DNA of 49,161 bases from Calothrix sp. MO_167.B42 (GTDB taxonomy: Bacteria; Cyanobacteriota; Cyanobacteriia; Cyanobacteriales; Nostocaceae): the NCBI GenBank assembly GCA_030065255.1, contig JASJCX010000018.1:1-49161 (forward strand). The letters are read 5' to 3'. The position numbers and the translations under genes were made by a program. Below are positions 16,731 to 26,682 of this stretch, in pieces. How positions within the stretch are numbered: the stretch's first letter is position 1; the number at the start of each line of letters is the position of its first letter. Under the pieces are notes generated by a model. The model saw only the letters and a program-made list of their open reading frames with translations, searched no databases and was not told the DNA's origin.

Positions 16731-18061
16731 CTAGGGGTTGACAATGGAACCCATAAATAGGATAGTTCCCGTTTGACGATCACTAATTGCACAGAAGAAA
16801 GGGCGATCGACAATCATTTTAAATGGCTCAGGCTTTTGTCTTACTGATGTTACCGCAACCCCTACAGAGGTGGCTGCTGCTGCTTCCGTACCTTCTTCAT
16901 TCACTTCTGCAAAGGTTTTATGGGTAACATCACTAATAGCCAGCTGTTTACCAATGCCAGAAAAATCTGCTTTGTTGCTAAATGCCTCTCCCATACCCAA
17001 GGCTGTTAAGGCTTTTTCTAGCTTTACTTTATAATCAATTTTAAACTTAGGTAGGCGGATAGAACCCTCTGTGTTACGGAATTTAGACATCCATACTTTC
17101 CAGTTTTCTGCATTTAGCTCTTGATAAAAAGCCTGTAAACTAGAATTTTGTTTAGGTAGAAAAATATAAAAGCCAATATTCTTATCTTTCCCATAAGGTA
17201 AATTCACCGCTTGCAAATTTTCTGTTTCGTAGTAATAATAATTACCACTTTGGGACATCATTGGGACTTGTTTTTGTTCACCAGATAATAATTTAAATTG
17301 ATATGGGGTAGTTTGTTTTGGGTCAAACTTTTGTGACCACTGACCTTTAAAATATATGGCATTAATCAGAAATAAAATCTGATTTGGTGGTATCTGCGTA
17401 ACTATTTCTTTTATCTTTTCACCCGTATTATTACTGACCCAATTATTAATAATTCCTACTGCCCCAGGGTTACTAAAGTCTAAATTAGTCACCTGGGCTT
17501 GGTAAAATTTTTGATTTGTTTCCAGGAATTCTGGATTCAGGCTAACATCCTTATTTGCCCATAGGGAATTAGCAATGGTCAACTTGACTTCTGGATCGGG
17601 ATTTTCTAGAAGTGCTTTTAGTGCCAAATTTGAGGAATTGATTTCTGGTAGTGCTAACCCTTCTAACTCTAATGCTTTAGCCATTGCTTGCTTGGTAGTA
17701 CCACTAGCACCGTTGTAAGTCATAGCTAGAGCAATCCCTACACTCGAAGGGGAGATAAAAATGTTTTTTTGCAAATCATCTTGCAATAAAGTGGAAAAAA
17801 GTTTTAATCCAAACTTTGTGTTTGCGGCAATGATCTTGTTATCATAATTGATTTTTTTTTTGCTATGGGGTATTCAGAAGTATTTGCACGCGATCGCTCA
17901 AGATTTTTTGTATTATCCTTAGTATTGCCATTAACTTGGGAGCATCCCAATACACTCATGAGAACAACCCCAGCAGCAGCTAACACATACCGCCTCCCCA
18001 GACGCACACCATAACGCCTTTGCAGAAAAATTTCCCCAGCATCACTTAATTTTTGCTTCAT
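16731..18061 (-). pseudogene. Serpin lipoprotein, reading frame broken in an A10 tract
   Basis: Serine-protease-inhibitor fold (serpin). The first frame (18061 to 17804) encodes a basic start, a hydrophobic segment and a lipobox-like VLGC (about residues 37-40), predicting a lipoprotein. The second frame, open from the A10 tract (17852-17861) to 16731, carries the rest: FISPSSVGIALAMTYNGA, the breach and shutter strands and the hinge EEGTEAAAATSVGVAV of inhibitory serpins, then DRPFFCAI. One extra A in the tract (or two fewer) would join both frames into about 420 residues. So the gene is broken, phase-variable, or decoded by polymerase slippage; a sequencing error is also possible. Confidence 0.8.
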
Positions 18062-18149
18062 GTTGCAACCTGAATTGTCACAGTCTTTATACTGACTATG
18101 ACATCTCCAGAGTCTTCAAAGGTTATGGTTACACTTTTCGCAACAACCT

Positions 18150-18192
18150 CTCAATTTTAGATTTTAGATTTTGGATTTTAGATTTTGGATTT
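18150..18192. repeat. ATTTTGG/ATTTTAG heptamer tract
   Basis: Tandem heptads of the ATTTTAG/ATTTTGG type between the serpin start and the tnpB element; the inverse type of 16681-16727. Confidence 0.75.
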
Positions 18193-18440
18193 ACCAGAAG
18201 TGTAACGAGAGGGTGAAAGCCCCTGAGAATAGCAACACAGTTGCGCGTTTCGTTCTTTAGACAGGGGATGAAACCCGATACGGTGGGATTTATCCCACAG
18301 TCTCCACAGGGTGAGCGAAAAAAAGTGTGGGGAGTGTGGGGAGTGATTTTTTGGATACTTAGCTAGAAATACCACCCAAAATTTCGTTCACCCGTCCCCA
18401 CATCATGGGATAATAAATGATATTGCTGGAGGTGATTTGT

Positions 18441-19739
18441 TTGTACGGTTGTCAGCAGGTTTTAATTCACCCAAATCCAGATTTAAAAGCAATTTTATCA
18501 TTTATTTGCTCTCAATCTAATAAATTGTCAAATTGCGCTCTCTACTATGCACGGCAAATTTGGTTTAAAACTAAACGCTACATTACTAAATTTGAGTTGG
18601 ACAAGGAAATGAAATCAAATCGTCATTTCCAAACCCTCTATTCTCAAACTGCACAACAGTTGTGTCGTTCTGTGTATGAGTCATTTGCTAGCTTTAAACA
18701 ACTTAATACTTTGTATCAACGTGGTGAGTTATTAGAAAAACCTAGACCACCAAAGTATAGAAAGAACGGTTTAAACAGTGTTAGCTATCCCAAACAAGGG
18801 TTAAGATTAATAGAAAATGGGCAAATCAGAATCCCTCTTGGTCAAACTGTAAAAGTCTGGTTTAAGTTGGATTGTTTCACCATACCTATGCCATCAAATT
18901 TGAAGTTTGAGTTCATTAGAGAAGTCAGGATTTTGCCGAGAAATCGCTGTTTTTATGCAGAGTTTGTCTATCAAGCTGAGGCTGTAATATCTGATGTAGA
19001 CAAAAGTAGAGTGTTAGGTATTGACCATGGTTTAAATAATTGGTTAACCTGTGTTGATAATGTTGGTACAAGTTTTATCGTTGATGGTAGACATATTAAA
19101 AGTCTCAATCGTTGGTATAACAAACAAGTAGCAACAATTAAAGAGAATAAACCCCAAGGATTTTGGTCAAACAAACTTGCTGCCATCACTGAAAAACGTA
19201 ATCGTCAAATTAGAGATGGGATTAATAAAACTGCTCGCATAGTTATTAACCATTGTTTAGAAAACCGGATTGGACGAGTTGTATTTGGTTGGGGGCAAGG
19301 AATTAAACAAGAGATTAATTTGGGTAAGAAATGCAATCAACAATTTGTGCAAATCCCCACAGCTAGACTCAAACAACGAATTGAGCAATTGTGCCAACAA
19401 TACGGCATTGAGTTTTTGCAGACAGAAGAAGCAAACACCTCAACAGCATCATTTGTTGATGGTGATACACTACCAAAACATGGTGAGAAACCCAATGATT
19501 GGAAATCTTCTGGTTGTAGAATTAAACGGGGATTGTTCCGTACTGCAATGAATTGGTACATCAATGCAGATTGTAATGGTGCAGCTAATATCATCCGTAA
19601 GGTAAGCACAACACTTGGACTTGATACCAGTGGAGTGTGTAGGGGTGCTTTGACTCACCCCACCCGGATTTATATCTGGGTGACAGCTAATCAGAAGCTA
19701 CAGGACGCGGTTTTAACCCGTCGTGCAGCATCCTTTTAG
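18441..19739 (+). CDS. tnpB: TnpB RNA-guided endonuclease (IS200/IS605 OrfB) without zinc finger
   Basis: TnpB proteins are RuvC-like nucleases guided by an RNA from the element's right end and are ancestors of Cas12. The RuvC triad is visible: Asp in GIDHGLNN (about residue 195), Glu in QTEEANTS (about 330) and Asp in NADCNGAANI (about 377), counted from the TTG start. The usual Cys4 zinc finger between the last two motifs is replaced by DGDTLPKHGEKPNDW and RIKRGLFRT, as in a known sub-clade. The best start is TTG at 18441: GGAGGTGA lies 5 bases before it, and it gives the YGCQQVLIHP N-terminus. An ATG lies at 18417. The frame is intact, so it may be active. Confidence 0.85.
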   Translation: MYGCQQVLIHPNPDLKAILSFICSQSNKLSNCALYYARQIWFKTKRYITKFELDKEMKSNRHFQTLYSQTAQQLCRSVYESFASFKQLNTLYQRGELLEKPRPPKYRKNGLNSVSYPKQGLRLIENGQIRIPLGQTVKVWFKLDCFTIPMPSNLKFEFIREVRILPRNRCFYAEFVYQAEAVISDVDKSRVLGIDHGLNNWLTCVDNVGTSFIVDGRHIKSLNRWYNKQVATIKENKPQGFWSNKLAAITEKRNRQIRDGINKTARIVINHCLENRIGRVVFGWGQGIKQEINLGKKCNQQFVQIPTARLKQRIEQLCQQYGIEFLQTEEANTSTASFVDGDTLPKHGEKPNDWKSSGCRIKRGLFRTAMNWYINADCNGAANIIRKVSTTLGLDTSGVCRGALTHPTRIYIWVTANQKLQDAVLTRRAASF

Positions 19740-19742
19740 AAT

Positions 19743-19763
19743 CCCCTCGCCTTCAGGCAGGGG
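19743..19763 (+). ncRNA. Putative right-end hairpin of the tnpB guide RNA
   Basis: The stem-loop CCCCTcGCC-TTCA-GGCaGGGG follows the tnpB stop by 3 bases. In this superfamily the RNA scaffold overlaps the 3' end of tnpB and the right end, and the guide is the sequence directly after it. Here that guide would be the start of the wzc 3' region, read on the plus strand. Expression is inferred, not seen. Confidence 0.4.
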
Positions 19764-19768
19764 AGCAG

Positions 19769-21946
19769 TCAAGCTTGACTTAGGGTTTTATCCTCAAGCT
19801 CATATGCTCCTTGGAAATAGTAGTTGAGATTTTCGTTATCTGAAGCAACTGCATTTACCACTTGTCCAAGTACATTTTGACCTGATTTTGCCAACAATTC
19901 ACAGGCCGCGATCGCATTTTTATAATCAACTACCCCCGGACGTACCACCAACAAAACCCCATCAGCCATTTGTCCCAGGGTAGCAGCATCAACTACTAAG
20001 TTCAAAGCAGGAGCATCAATAATTACATAGTCATAATAGGCAGCAAAACTATCTAATAATGATGCCATACGCTGGGAATCGGAAACAGAAGCTGGACTAA
20101 AAGGTATAGCCCCAGAAGTTAATACATAAAGATTGTTACTCACTTTTTTAATCGCTTTCATCACCTCTACCTCTTTGAGGATCACATTACTCAAACCCTG
20201 GTGATTAGGCAAATTCCATATTAGATGCTGGGATGGACGGTATAAATCTCCATCCACCAACAATACCGAATGCTCTGCCTGAGTCATGGCCATAGCTAAA
20301 TTAGCTGCCACAGTTGATTTACCTTCTTTAGGTACTGAGCTAGTAACTAATACTACCTTTGTCTCCTTGTCTGCACTGGCAAACTTCAAATTCGCCCGTA
20401 GCATCCGGTAAGCTTCACCCATAGGAGAGCGAGGTACATCCCTCATGGCCACCATCGGCAAAGATAACGCTGCATTCCCTTCTGTGCCAGGAAGTTTTTG
20501 CCATTGCTTCCATAGGGGAATTACACCCAATACGGGTATTTCTAGTAATTGCTTTGCCTCCTCTACAGTCTTAATGGTTTTATCTCTCACCTCTAAGATG
20601 CACATAGTTACCAAAGCAATCAAGCCAGACAACAAAACTCCACTCTGATAATAGATTTTCCGATCTGATATCGGCTCTGGAACAACAGTGGGCACTGAAA
20701 TCTGACTGACATTATTCACAGGCTGATTTTCTGCAATGCGAGCCTTTTGTAGTTTTTGTAACAAATGCAAGTAAGTAGACTGAGCCGCGTTGACTTGACG
20801 TTCCAACTGTCTTTGTTCTTTTTCTAGTCTGGGTATGTTGTTCACCCGTAATCTATAACGAGCATCTAAAGTAGATAGGGTTGCCAATTCACTAGCCCAC
20901 CCTAGGCGTATAGACTCCAATTCCACCAGTTTTGCAGCCCATTGTTGTTGCTGTAGCTCTCCAATTTGCAAATTACCATTGGGATTTACCTCTCCAGCAC
21001 CCGAAACTTTCTCAATTCGCTCTTTTAAAATCTTCTTTAAGGTATTTAACTTGCTTTCTAGATTTTTAATTTCAGGATGGTTGCTCTGAAAAACCGTGCG
21101 CTTGTTTGCCAGTTGGGACTCTAGCTGCTGAATTTCTGCGAACAAGCTTTGAATTCCTTCAGCTTGACTTAAGGAGTTGAAAGCTGCTGCTTGCTGGCTA
21201 CTCATCCCCAGTTGTGCCCTGATTTCCTTGGCTTGGGCACTGACATTGGCCATTTGCGCTTTAATAGTACCAATTTTTTGTTGTAAGTCTGCAATCATTT
21301 CCACCGACTTAGTTGCTTCTTCTTGCAGAGAAATAATGTTGTTTTTTTCTTTAAAATCTGCCAATTTAGCTTCTGCTTGACGAATTACCAATTCTTCTTT
21401 TGGCAGTTGTTTTTCTATAAATTGACGGGCTGATACCGCTTGAGCTTTTTGAGTAGATTCTTTGTAATCTAAGTATTTATCCATAAGAGTAGTTACTACC
21501 TGTGCAGCCAGTTCCGGATTACTATCCACATAAGCCACTTGCACGACATTAGTACCTGGAATATTTTTGACAGTTAATCTATCCAGAAAAGCTTGATAGC
21601 TGAGGAATTTGCCTTCACTATCTTTCAACTTCAAATGATCTATAGTTTTTTGCACAATCACAGTCGAAGAGATTACCTCTACTTCTGTATCTAAAGGATT
21701 ACTACGATCATTCGCTGGGTCGGATTTTACGCCCCCAGACTCCTGTTCAACCCCTGTGGGGGAAGCAATGGTATTTGTCTTGTGAAATAACAACTTACCA
21801 ACAGCTTCGTAAGCAGGTTTTTTCCAAGATGCTGCTAAAACAGAAACCACACAGACTGGAAAGAATACTCCTAAACCAGGTATCCAACGACGTTTAACAA
21901 CTTGCCAGTATTTATCCCATATCAGTGAAGAATCTGATGGCTCCAT
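19769..21946 (-). CDS. Wzc-like polysaccharide co-polymerase with tyrosine autokinase domain
   Basis: Inner-membrane protein controlling chain length in exopolysaccharide or capsule export. The 725-residue protein has a first membrane helix near 25-45, a Wzz-type periplasmic domain with long coiled coil (about 60-420), a second helix near 440-460 and a C-terminal bacterial tyrosine kinase. The kinase has Walker A SSVPKEGKST (about 536-545), Walker A' LLVDGDLYRP and Walker B VIIDAPALN. The tail has few tyrosines (NYYFQGAYE), shorter than the tyrosine cluster of E. coli Wzc. The epimerase gene upstream on the same strand fits a polysaccharide locus. The stop codon abuts the tnpB element end. 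Confidence 0.88.
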   Translation of the reverse strand: MEPSDSSLIWDKYWQVVKRRWIPGLGVFFPVCVVSVLAASWKKPAYEAVGKLLFHKTNTIASPTGVEQESGGVKSDPANDRSNPLDTEVEVISSTVIVQKTIDHLKLKDSEGKFLSYQAFLDRLTVKNIPGTNVVQVAYVDSNPELAAQVVTTLMDKYLDYKESTQKAQAVSARQFIEKQLPKEELVIRQAEAKLADFKEKNNIISLQEEATKSVEMIADLQQKIGTIKAQMANVSAQAKEIRAQLGMSSQQAAAFNSLSQAEGIQSLFAEIQQLESQLANKRTVFQSNHPEIKNLESKLNTLKKILKERIEKVSGAGEVNPNGNLQIGELQQQQWAAKLVELESIRLGWASELATLSTLDARYRLRVNNIPRLEKEQRQLERQVNAAQSTYLHLLQKLQKARIAENQPVNNVSQISVPTVVPEPISDRKIYYQSGVLLSGLIALVTMCILEVRDKTIKTVEEAKQLLEIPVLGVIPLWKQWQKLPGTEGNAALSLPMVAMRDVPRSPMGEAYRMLRANLKFASADKETKVVLVTSSVPKEGKSTVAANLAMAMTQAEHSVLLVDGDLYRPSQHLIWNLPNHQGLSNVILKEVEVMKAIKKVSNNLYVLTSGAIPFSPASVSDSQRMASLLDSFAAYYDYVIIDAPALNLVVDAATLGQMADGVLLVVRPGVVDYKNAIAACELLAKSGQNVLGQVVNAVASDNENLNYYFQGAYELEDKTLSQA

Positions 21947-22092
21947 AATAAATTAATATATAATGTGCAATATTTGTTGATATTTATAGGTATATTTAAT
22001 TAACATTGAATCATCAAATCATAGGATCAATACATAAGTAATGTAAATTCTTCGTAAAGATAATAAATATTTGCTAGGATAAACACTAAGTT

Positions 22093-22119
22093 AAAAAATC
22101 CCACGGTCAAAGTCGTGGG
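22093..22119 (-). terminator. Candidate rho-independent terminator (minus strand)
   Basis: On the minus strand CCCACG (22119-22114) pairs with CGTGGG (22105-22100) and is followed by ATTTTTT (22099-22093). It lies downstream of the epimerase gene and upstream of the wzc-like gene, so it could end the transcript coming from the epimerase. The stem is only six base pairs. Confidence 0.45.
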
Positions 22120-22340
22120 GTTGTAGAATAATCATGTCTTGTTAGGGTCTATTTAACTGTAGGAATCTGGTTCTATTTCCAGTAAAAGTACGTAGAAAAT
22201 TCAGGTATATAGACGCAGCATAATACAGTAAACCCTTGATAATGGTGCGTTATGAACTCCGTTTTCACACACCCTACAATACCTAATTTTGCACAAAAGC
22301 AAATAGTAATCCTATAGATGTAGTGCGCTTTTACAAAACT

Positions 22341-22505
22341 TTATCGGGTAATTGAGTCACTGTCATCCTGAATAGAAATAAACTCAATTCGTTGGGAGTT
22401 GGTGCAATACTGTACCCAGGGAAGCAAATTACAAATTGATTGTTTGTGTGGACGTAATGGCAATTGGGATGCTGCCCAATCAATTCGTCTATAAAATGTC
22501 GCCAA
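22341..22505 (-). CDS. Possible small protein or gene remnant after the epimerase
   Basis: The minus strand is open from 22532 to a TAA at 22341. A TTG at 22505 could start a 54-residue product. It reads ATFYRRIDWAASQLPLRPHK, then SICNLLPWVQYCTN and RIEFISIQDDSDSITR, which looks more protein-like than random AT-rich sequence. No ribosome site or family was recognised. It may be a degenerate downstream gene of the polysaccharide locus or a true small protein. The rest of 21947-22515 appears gene-free. Confidence 0.3.
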   Translation of the reverse strand: MATFYRRIDWAASQLPLRPHKQSICNLLPWVQYCTNSQRIEFISIQDDSDSITR

Positions 22506-22515
22506 TCCAGAAATT

Positions 22516-23541
22516 TTACTTACATCGCCGCTCTACTTGATAATAAAAAGTGTACCAAGCAACAAATTTTTCAATTCCCACCTCAATGGATGTACTGGGT
22601 GCAAAGCCAACATCCCTAACTAAATCATCAACATCGGCATAAGTCATGGGAACATCACCAGGTTGCATTGGCAGGAAATTTTGTTCCGCCTTTACCCCTA
22701 AACAATCCTGTAACACTTGGATAAAACGCATTAACTCTACAGGCCGGTTATTACCGATATTATAAATTTTGTAAGGAGCCTTCCTAGTAGCTGGATGGGA
22801 ATTATCTATGGAATCGGCTTGATTTGACTGAGGAATTTTGTCTATGACACGGATGATGCCTTCTACCACGTCATCAATATAGGTAAAATCCCGGCGCATT
22901 TTACCGTGATTAAATACATCTATGGGTTTACCCGCCAAAATGGCCTTGGTGAACTTAAAATATGCCATATCTGGACGACCCCAAGGACCATAAACTGTAA
23001 AAAAGCGGATTCCAGTTGTGGGTAAATCGTACAAATGGCTATAGGTATGAGCCATCAACTCATTGGCTTTTTTACTGGCAGCATACAAGCTAATGGGATG
23101 GTCTACATTATCCCCCACAGAAAAGGGAATTTTAGTATTGGCACCATAAACTGAACTCGAAGAAGCAAATACTAGGTGTTTAACTTGTGAATGGCGACAT
23201 CCTTCTAAAATATTGACAAAGCCCACCAAATTACTATCTACATAAGCATGGGGATTTTGTAAAGAATAACGGACACCAGCTTGAGCAGCAAGGTTGACTA
23301 CCACGTCGAATTTTTGCTCGTTAAACAGCTGGACTATTCCTTGGCGATCTGCTAAATCTAATTTATAGAAACTAAAATTCGGTTGATTTTTTAATTGGGC
23401 TAAACGACCTTCTTTCAGGGAAACATCATAATAATCATTGAGGTTATCTAGGCCAACCACACTATCCCCCCTATGTAGCAGGCCTTGGCTCAGATGAAAG
23501 CCAATAAATCCAGCAGCGCCGGTAACTAAAATTTTTTTCAT
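22516..23541 (-). CDS. NAD-dependent nucleotide-sugar epimerase (UDP-glucuronate 4-epimerase type)
   Basis: Extended short-chain dehydrogenase of 341 residues. The NAD-binding GAAGFIG motif is at about 8-14, [12 protein letters not shown] follows at about 37-48, and the catalytic Ser region (ASSSSVYG) and YAASKKANE (Tyr-X3-Lys, about 153-157) are in place. [16 protein letters not shown] is the sugar-binding block. The [11 protein letters not shown] insertion and overall length match UDP-glucuronate 4-epimerases, which make UDP-galacturonate for surface polysaccharides. It sits upstream of the wzc-like gene on the same strand, supporting that role. Cytoplasmic. Substrate specificity is inferred from family. 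Confidence 0.86.
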   Translation of the reverse strand: MKKILVTGAAGFIGFHLSQGLLHRGDSVVGLDNLNDYYDVSLKEGRLAQLKNQPNFSFYKLDLADRQGIVQLFNEQKFDVVVNLAAQAGVRYSLQNPHAYVDSNLVGFVNILEGCRHSQVKHLVFASSSSVYGANTKIPFSVGDNVDHPISLYAASKKANELMAHTYSHLYDLPTTGIRFFTVYGPWGRPDMAYFKFTKAILAGKPIDVFNHGKMRRDFTYIDDVVEGIIRVIDKIPQSNQADSIDNSHPATRKAPYKIYNIGNNRPVELMRFIQVLQDCLGVKAEQNFLPMQPGDVPMTYADVDDLVRDVGFAPSTSIEVGIEKFVAWYTFYYQVERRCK

Positions 23542-23889
23542 GTAGCTTTTGTTGGTGATTTTGGCTGATGAATGTTGGATATTTGTGTGTTTATACTAAC
23601 AACTGTACTTGTACCCGTTTAGTGCCCCAGGCAATTGAAAATTTCGTATTCTTCACAAAGCGATAAAAAATCACAAATTTAATTTAGCCAATCGCAAATC
23701 CTAAAAAATGACTAAAAAGTCTGATTTCATGGTGATAGGGGGCAAATACACCCTAATGCTTACGGCTCTCCCTACTGCCACTCATCTTAAAATAAAGATA
23801 CATTGTCTTTAAGCAAAGTATTATGGAAGTCCTAGTAAGGATGAAATTTATTATCATCCCGACCGTGCAGTAAGGGAGCAAGACCTGCT
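23542..23889. other. Divergent spacer upstream of clpC and the epimerase
   Basis: About 350 bp carrying the promoter regions of two divergent genes. A short open frame near 23708 (35 codons) has no ribosome site and is not called. A GGGAG motif at 23873-23877 serves as the clpC ribosome site. Confidence 0.5.
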
Positions 23890-26346
23890 ATGTTTGAACA
23901 CTTTACTTCTGAAGCTATTAAGGTGGTTATGCTTGCCCAGGAAGAAGCACGTCGCCTGGGACATAATTTTGTAGGAACAGAACAAATTCTCCTAGGATTA
24001 CTGGGAGAAAAAACTGGGGTTGCTGCTGAAGTGCTAGCTGAGTTAAACGTGACTCAAAAAGACGCACGTCAAGAAGTTGAAAGAATTATTGGTAGGGGTT
24101 CTGGCTATTTACCCCCAGAAATTCCTTTTACCCCTAAAGTAAAAAGCCTATTTGAGCAAGCTTTTAAGGAAGCTCGCCGCTTGGGTAATAATTTTATTGG
24201 TACAGAACATTTACTCTTAGGATTAACTGAGGCTGGTGAAGGTGTCGCCATTAAGGTACTACAAAACTTAGGGGTTGACATTTCCCAGATCCGTAATTTA
24301 GTTATTCGTCGCCTGGGTGAAGTCGCATCTGTGGCACCAGGCGGTTTTGGTAGCGATGGCAGGCGCTCTGGTGCGGTAGCCCTAGAGGAATTTGGGAGGA
24401 ATCTTTCCAAATTAGCCCAAGAAGGGAACATTGACCCCGTAATTGGTCGAGAACAGGAAATTGAACGTGCTATTCAAATCCTTGGCCGTCGTACCAAAAA
24501 TAATCCGGTTCTAATTGGGGAACCAGGGGTTGGTAAAACTGCCATCGCTGAGGGTTTAGCCCAACGGATTAATAACCAAGACGTTCCCGAAATTTTGATG
24601 GGTAAGCAAGTCTTTAGCCTTGATATGGGGTTATTAATCGCTGGAACTCGCTTCCGGGGAGATTTTGAAGAACGTCTGAAGAAAGTTGTCGAAGAAATCC
24701 GTACTGCTGGTAACATCATTGTGGTAATTGATGAAATTCATACCTTAGTTGGTGCTGGTGGTACGGAGGGAGGTATGGATGCTGCGAATATCCTCAAGCC
24801 AGCTTTAGCTAGGGGTGAAATCCAGTGTTTAGGAGCCACTACCCTCAATGAGTATCGCCAGCATATTGAAAAGGATGCTGCTTTGGAGCGCCGTTTTCAA
24901 CCAATTTTGGTGGGTGAGCCTTCTGTAGAAGAAACCATCCAAATTTTACAGGGTTTACGGGGAGTTTACGAGCAGCACCACCGGGTGAGTATTTCTGATG
25001 CGGCCTTGGCTGCGGCAGCCCAATTATCAGACCGCTATATTAGCGATCGCTTTTTGCCAGATAAGGCCATTGATTTAATTGATGAAGCTGGTTCCCGGGT
25101 ACGTTTACGCAATTCCCTCAAGTTTGGGGATAAAGAATTGAAGCGGGAATTTAATGGTGTCATCAAAGATAAAGGTGAGGCCGTCAGGGTACAGGATTTT
25201 GTCAAGGCTGGGGAATTACGCGATCGCGAATTACAATTGACCACCAGACTCCACAACTTAGAAGATGGGGAGCGGGTGAATATCCCCATTGTGGATGAGG
25301 AAGATATTGCCCAGATTGTGGCATCTTGGACTGGGGTACCAGTGAATAAGTTAACTGAATCTGAATCCGAGTTGTTACTGCAATTGGAAGACACCCTACA
25401 TGAACGCTTAATTGGTCAAGAGCAGGCTGTAACCGCCGTATCCCGCGCCATCCGTCGCGCCCGTGTGGGCTTGAAGAACGCCAATAGGCCCATTGCCAGT
25501 TTTGTGTTTTCTGGTCCTACGGGGGTAGGAAAAACAGAATTAACTAAAGCTTTGGCAGCTTACCTCTTTGGTTCGGAAGATTCCATGATTCGCTTGGATA
25601 TGTCCGAGTATATGGAACGTCAAAATGTTTCCAAATTAATTGGGTCGCCTCCTGGTTATATAGGATACGAAGAAGGCGGGCAGTTAACGGAAGCTGTGCG
25701 GCGTAAGCCCTATACAGTAGTACTATTTGACGAAATCGAGAAGGCGCACCCCGATGTATTCAATATGTTGCTGCAAATCCTCGATGACGGTCATCTTACG
25801 GATGCCAAGGGTCGGAAAGTCAACTTCAAGAACACCTTAATCATTTTGACTTCTAACATTGGTTCTAAGGTGATTGAAAAAGGTGGTGGTGGTATAGGCT
25901 TTGAGTTTGCTGATAGTGAAGCAGACGCTACCTATAACCGCATTAAGAATCTAGTAAATGAGGAAATGAAGGCTTACTTCCGCCCCGAATTCCTCAACCG
26001 TCTAGATGAAATTATCGTCTTTACCCAACTCAAACAAGACGAAATTCGGCAGATTGCAGAAATCATGCTCAAGGAAGTTGTTGGACGATTAACGCAAAAG
26101 GATATTAAACTGGAAGTTAGCGATCGCTTTAAGGATTTAGTGGTCAAACAAGGTTACGATCCTAGTTATGGTGCTAGACCTTTACGTCGAGCAATTGTAA
26201 ATTATCTAGAGGATTCCCTGGCTGAAGCAATTCTAGCTGGTGAGATTAAATCTGGTGATACAGCCTTTGTGGATGTGGATGCAGAAGATAAGGTGACAGT
26301 GAGTAACTCCCAAACCCCAGAATTGCTGCTAGCAAATGTGGTTTAG
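23890..26346 (+). CDS. clpC: ATP-dependent Clp protease ATP-binding subunit ClpC
   Basis: Hsp100 unfoldase that feeds substrates to the ClpP/ClpR peptidase; in cyanobacteria it is essential and may also act in membrane protein import. The 818-residue protein shows the double N-domain repeat ([20 protein letters not shown] and [19 protein letters not shown]). The first ATPase has GEPGVGKT (about 209-216) and [14 protein letters not shown] UvrB/C-like middle domain lies near 430-465, and the second ATPase has GPTGVGKTE (about 545). The length is normal. Preceded by a GGGAG site and followed by a strong terminator, so it is probably monocistronic. Confidence 0.97.
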   Translation: MFEHFTSEAIKVVMLAQEEARRLGHNFVGTEQILLGLLGEKTGVAAEVLAELNVTQKDARQEVERIIGRGSGYLPPEIPFTPKVKSLFEQAFKEARRLGNNFIGTEHLLLGLTEAGEGVAIKVLQNLGVDISQIRNLVIRRLGEVASVAPGGFGSDGRRSGAVALEEFGRNLSKLAQEGNIDPVIGREQEIERAIQILGRRTKNNPVLIGEPGVGKTAIAEGLAQRINNQDVPEILMGKQVFSLDMGLLIAGTRFRGDFEERLKKVVEEIRTAGNIIVVIDEIHTLVGAGGTEGGMDAANILKPALARGEIQCLGATTLNEYRQHIEKDAALERRFQPILVGEPSVEETIQILQGLRGVYEQHHRVSISDAALAAAAQLSDRYISDRFLPDKAIDLIDEAGSRVRLRNSLKFGDKELKREFNGVIKDKGEAVRVQDFVKAGELRDRELQLTTRLHNLEDGERVNIPIVDEEDIAQIVASWTGVPVNKLTESESELLLQLEDTLHERLIGQEQAVTAVSRAIRRARVGLKNANRPIASFVFSGPTGVGKTELTKALAAYLFGSEDSMIRLDMSEYMERQNVSKLIGSPPGYIGYEEGGQLTEAVRRKPYTVVLFDEIEKAHPDVFNMLLQILDDGHLTDAKGRKVNFKNTLIILTSNIGSKVIEKGGGGIGFEFADSEADATYNRIKNLVNEEMKAYFRPEFLNRLDEIIVFTQLKQDEIRQIAEIMLKEVVGRLTQKDIKLEVSDRFKDLVVKQGYDPSYGARPLRRAIVNYLEDSLAEAILAGEIKSGDTAFVDVDAEDKVTVSNSQTPELLLANVV

Positions 26347-26397
26347 ATTCGGTTAAGTTCGTTTGTTTTTGTGTTTAATATTTGTGCAATCAATTTT

Positions 26398-26426
26398 ACT
26401 CCTAGTAGCAATACTAGGAGTTTTTT
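26398..26426 (+). terminator. Rho-independent terminator of clpC
   Basis: The 10-bp perfect stem ACTCCTAGTA / TACTAGGAGT (26398-26407 and 26412-26421) with a GCAA tetraloop is followed by five T. It lies 51 bases past the clpC stop. Confidence 0.9.
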
Positions 26427-26427
26427 A

Positions 26428-26512
26428 GTTGATAGTTGATAGTTGATAGTTGATAGTTTTAATTGCTTTACTCCTCATCACCTCACCACCTCATCACCTC
26501 ACCACCTCATCT
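26428..26512. repeat. GTTGATA heptads followed by CCTCATCA/CCTCACCA tract
   Basis: Four GTTGATA units directly after the clpC terminator, then tandem CCTCATCA and CCTCACCA units (about 26472-26512). No gene between 26347 and 26682. Confidence 0.75.
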
Positions 26513-26682
26513 GACGGTTGATGGTTCTTGAGTCGAACAATACTGTCCTAGCATATATAACCTGAGTTCGGGATAAGCTGAGTCCAAATGAAAAATAATT
26601 TGCATCGCCAATTACCTAAGTAGAATTTTTTCTTCCCCCTGCTCCCTGCCCCCTGCCCCCCTGCTTAGAAGCCAGGAGAGTG

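Larger units (their letters stand above)
18200..19770 (+). mobile_element. Solitary tnpB element (IS200/IS605 superfamily, IS1341-like)
   Basis: One tnpB gene with no tnpA. The left part has a hairpin with CCCCTG (18220-18225) and CAGGGG (18262-18267) arms. The right end has CCCCT-GCC-TTCA-GGC-GGGG at 19743-19763, a short hairpin just after the tnpB stop. Palindromes rather than terminal inverted repeats fit this superfamily. Outer limits are estimates. The right end abuts the 3' end of the wzc-like gene (stop at 19769). Confidence 0.65.

Noticed and set aside
18178-18375. 65-codon minus-strand frame upstream of tnpB
   Set aside because: Lies over the left end of the IS element and heptad repeats; no ribosome site.
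26347-26682. tRNA-like sequence in the spacer after clpC
   Set aside because: A GTTCG-like stretch occurs but no cloverleaf could be drawn around it.
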